A DNA stretch of 64,000 nucleotides from Fodinibius salicampi. Lineage in GTDB: Bacteria; Bacteroidota; Rhodothermia; Balneolales; Balneolaceae. Positions 63,968-64,000 of this stretch are shown here, piece by piece. A model generated the notes under the pieces. The model made no database searches and had not been told where the DNA came from. It worked only from the letters and a program-made list of their open reading frames with translations. How positions within the stretch are numbered: the first letter of the stretch is position 1; every line of letters starts with the position of its first letter. Location: positions 62,001-126,000 of the forward strand of contig NZ_BAABRS010000003.1 in assembly GCF_039545095.1 (NCBI RefSeq), written 5' to 3'. Position numbers and translations under genes: made by a program.

Positions 63968-63998
63968 GTTGGTAAATTCAAAAAATGTTGTACCTTTG
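63968..63998 (+). promoter_or_regulatory. Bacteroidota-type promoter firing out of the window
   Basis: GTTG at 63968-63971 as the -33 element and TACCTTTG at 63991-63998 as the -7 element (consensus TAnnTTTG), 19 nt apart as usual in Bacteroidota. The gene it serves lies beyond position 64000. Confidence 0.5.
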
Positions 63999-64000
63999 TT

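Overview
The window looks like chromosomal DNA of a Bacteroidota-related bacterium, most likely Balneolota (Balneolaceae). This is an inference from gene content. A subtilase ends in the type IX secretion sorting domain style of that group (NLFQNYPNPF followed by YDVLGRKV). There are two TonB-dependent receptors, many short lipoprotein signals, a DUF4292 lipoprotein beside an EnvC-like protein, a single-Cys DksA-like protein, and one good TAnnTTTG promoter at the right edge. No phage, integrase, transposase or CRISPR array was seen. Most of the window is ordinary chromosome.

Layout. 0-11 kb: CPBP protease, GH43 glycosidase, tRNA-Ile2(CAU), FabH-like synthase, cold-shock protein, a winged-helix regulator divergent from csaA with a perfect 17-bp palindrome between them, aldo/keto reductase, an orphan receiver protein, exported MsrA and a 1060-residue multi-PAS histidine kinase. 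11-18.4 kb: lspA, DksA-like and ileS on the minus strand, then a phosphatase/fructosamine-kinase pair and an MFS exporter. 18.5-26.6 kb: a giant ThuA-PQQ dehydrogenase-PKD-cytochrome c lipoprotein, a BtuF-like protein, the DUF4292/EnvC pair, a small membrane protein and a beta-barrel. 26.7-38.9 kb: T9SS-secreted subtilase, OsmC, a two-gene RND efflux unit, thioesterase, YpdA-like reductase, tRNA-Ala(GGC) followed after 5 nt by the SRP RNA, OmpA with six calcium-type repeats, and TlpA. 39-50 kb: TonB receptor, GAF histidine kinase, M20 and M28 peptidases, CHRD lipoprotein and a second PQQ-type/cytochrome c lipoprotein. 50-57 kb: collagen-like lipoprotein, a gene fragment, and an iron-uptake style operon (TonB receptor, DUF4374, PepSY) with a Fur-like palindrome. 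57-64 kb: small secreted or membrane proteins, with several broken or remnant genes.

How the genes fit together. The window is rich in cell-envelope functions: lipoprotein maturation (lspA), lipoprotein sorting or septal hydrolysis control (DUF4292/EnvC), export of peptidases and glycosidases, PQQ-type sugar oxidation with attached cytochrome c, redox repair (MsrA, TlpA, OsmC, YpdA) and iron acquisition. 

The least explained signals are non-coding or small. They are a pair of near-identical promoter-like elements (GAGGCAACC-N16-TGTATAG) upstream of the CHRD gene and upstream of a 41-codon fragment, that fragment itself (a partial copy of the membrane protein at 60.8-61.7 kb), the palindrome at the winged-helix gene, and the tRNA-Ala/SRP RNA tandem. 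I did not find a convincing new multi-gene defence or metabolic system.
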